16,052 bases of DNA from an uncultured Bacilli bacterium. Lineage in GTDB: Bacteria > Bacillota_I > Bacilli_A > RF39 > UBA660. The stretch lies in NCBI GenBank assembly GCA_947627145.1, contig CANQUW010000016.1:1-16052 (forward strand), given 5' to 3'. Made by a program: the position numbers and the translations under genes. Below are positions 14,903 through 16,052 of the stretch, one piece after another; position 1 is the stretch's first letter, and every line of letters begins with the position of its first letter. The notes below the pieces were generated by a model. That model made no database searches, was not told the origin of the DNA, and saw nothing but the letters and a program-made list of their open reading frames with translations.

Positions 14903-16052
14903 TTATTTTTCCATTATACATATCCCTAAATATACCATCTCTTTTAATAAGTTCATCATACCTACCACTATCTACAATCTTACCTTTATCAAATACAAGT
15001 ATCTCATCACAATTTTTAAGAGTAGTAAGTCTATGTGCAATAGATATAATAGTAGTATCATCCTCTTCTCTTAATTTTTCTATTTCCTTTTGAATATATT
15101 TCTCGGTTGTATTATCAAGTGCTGAAGTTGCTTCATCCAAAATCAATATTTTAGGTTTTCTTAAGAAAATTCTAGCAATCGCAATCCTTTGTCTTTGTCC
15201 TCCACTTAAGTTACTACCACCTTCACTAACAAGTGTATCAACACCATCATGAAGACCATCTACAAACTTTAATAACTTACTTCTCTTCAAAGCTTCTCTT
15301 ACCTCATCATCACTAACTTCTCTATTAATACCATAACAAACATTATCTCTAATACTACCAGCAATTAAAAATGGACTTTGTGGCACAAGAGCAATCATAC
15401 TAGCAATATCTTCTCTACTTAAATTATTAATATTTCTATCATCTATTATAATATCACCTTTATTTTTCTTATAAAGCTTAACTAATATTTTTATAAAAGT
15501 ACTCTTACCACATCCACTTCCTCCGGCAATACCAATAAACTTACCTTTGCCTATATCTAAACTAAGTTTATCTATAACTTTACTTCCTTTTTTATAATAA
15601 AAATCCAAATTACTTATATGTATTAAATTATTATTTTTTACAAGTTTTCCTTTTCTTATATTTTTATAAGAAAAATCTTTATCTATATCTATAATTTTAA
15701 AATATTCACGTGCAAGTACTGTAGATTCACTAACTTCATCAAGTATTCTATGAAGTTCTCTAAGTGGTGTTATAAGTTCTCTAAAACATAAATAAGCTGT
15801 AATTACAGTACCAACACTAATAATATTAATAGATGCAAAATAAGCAGATATTCCAATAACAAATACAGTAAACACTGCTTCATTGATAAATTTTAAACAG
15901 TCATAAAATGCCATAGACTTATGATGTTTCATTTCTTTTCTTCTTAAATATTCTGATTTTTCTCTAAATCTATCTACTTCTCTTTCAGTATTATCTAAAA
16001 CACGAATAACTTCAATTCCATTAATAAGTTCAACCATAACTCCATCCATATT
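14898..16052 (-). CDS. ABC exporter, fused permease/ATPase, C-terminal 384 residues
   Basis: This is the C-terminal part of a half-size ABCB-type exporter; the 5' end is beyond the right edge. The frame stays open past the Met at 16049, and that Met is internal: the preceding codon is in frame and the sequence MVELINGIEVIRV is a mid-domain family motif. Numbering from that Met, residues 54-95 hold the last membrane segments. The nucleotide-binding domain has Walker A GGSGCGKST (176-184), Q-loop Gln224, signature LSGGQRQR (281-288), Walker B ILILDE (301-306) and switch His339, all intact. The protein should therefore hydrolyse ATP to drive export as a dimer. The substrate is not indicated; drugs, lipids or peptides are all possible. 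It has its own terminator, so it is not co-transcribed with the downstream surface protein. Confidence 0.93.
   Translation of the reverse strand, partial: NMDGVMVELINGIEVIRVLDNTEREVDRFREKSEYLRRKEMKHHKSMAFYDCLKFINEAVFTVFVIGISAYFASINIISVGTVITAYLCFRELITPLRELHRILDEVSESTVLAREYFKIIDIDKDFSYKNIRKGKLVKNNNLIHISNLDFYYKKGSKVIDKLSLDIGKGKFIGIAGGSGCGKSTFIKILVKLYKKNKGDIIIDDRNINNLSREDIASMIALVPQSPFLIAGSIRDNVCYGINREVSDDEVREALKRSKLLKFVDGLHDGVDTLVSEGGSNLSGGQRQRIAIARIFLRKPKILILDEATSALDNTTEKYIQKEIEKLREEDDTTIISIAHRLTTLKNCDEILVFDKGKIVDSGRYDELIKRDGIFRDMYNGKIK

Noticed and set aside
14680..15093. 137-codon plus-strand open frame spanning the start of the beta-helix gene and the end of the ABC gene
   Set aside because: It runs antisense across two confident genes, a promoter and a terminator, so it is not plausible as a gene.
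16047..16049. ATG as the true start of the ABC transporter
   Set aside because: The frame is open upstream of it, and the peptide that follows is a mid-membrane-domain motif. The real start lies beyond the window.
1..16052. Alternative genetic code with TGA as tryptophan, considered because of the AT-rich Mollicutes-like composition
   Set aside because: Conserved Trp positions (for example in the WxF repeat motif) are TGG, and the long frames end in ordinary stops, so the standard code suffices.
1..16052. A new defence or antiviral system
   Set aside because: No nuclease, toxin-antitoxin, methylase or sensor domain is present. The reverse transcriptase is a group II intron protein with its ribozyme attached, not a retron or a DRT-type defence enzyme.

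Overview
The window is strongly AT-rich and reads in the standard genetic code (tryptophans are TGG). It has Gram-positive surface-protein sorting signals, purine-rich ribosome binding sites and intrinsic terminators. This points to a low-GC Bacillota or related Bacilli-type bacterium, plausibly host- or gut-associated. That habitat and lineage call is inference. Nothing in the window is a species marker.

Layout from left to right. (1) Positions 1-1430 hold the 5' part of a group IIC intron on the minus strand: ribozyme domains I-III at about 922-1430, and the first 307 codons of its reverse transcriptase/maturase at 1-921, cut by the window edge. Its 5' splice site lies directly after the hairpin and T-run of an intrinsic terminator (1431-1459), the usual target of group IIC introns. 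(2) Positions 1469-8905 (minus) encode a 2478-residue cell-wall-anchored protein. It has a von Willebrand A (VWA) head with a complete MIDAS start, and a long stalk of nine domains that each look able to form a Lys-Asn isopeptide bond. It ends in an NPNTK-type sorting signal. (3) Positions 8906-9208 are a divergent regulatory region. It holds a sigma-A-like promoter for the large gene, a perfect 11-bp inverted repeat, a helically phased array of TTTACA-type hexamers, and a promoter for the next gene. (4) Positions 9209-9880 (plus) encode a YlmH-family S4 RNA-binding protein, transcribed alone and closed by its own terminator. (5) Positions 9966-14765 (minus) encode a second giant surface protein of 1599 residues: signal peptide, predicted beta-helix, about 14 divergent repeats, and a VPDTG sorting signal. 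It has a near-consensus promoter and its own terminator. (6) Positions 14898-16052 (minus) are the 3' part of an ABC exporter subunit with fused membrane and ATPase domains, truncated by the window edge.

The two giant proteins look like independent transcription units that display long adhesive or structural fibres on the cell wall. Their sorting pentapeptides differ, so two sortase specificities may be involved; no sortase is in the window. Both genes have TTTACA-type motifs upstream of their promoters, which suggests (inference) a shared regulator. The ABC transporter and the YlmH protein show no clear functional link to the surface proteins. Every complete gene is bounded by its own promoter and terminator rather than lying in an operon.
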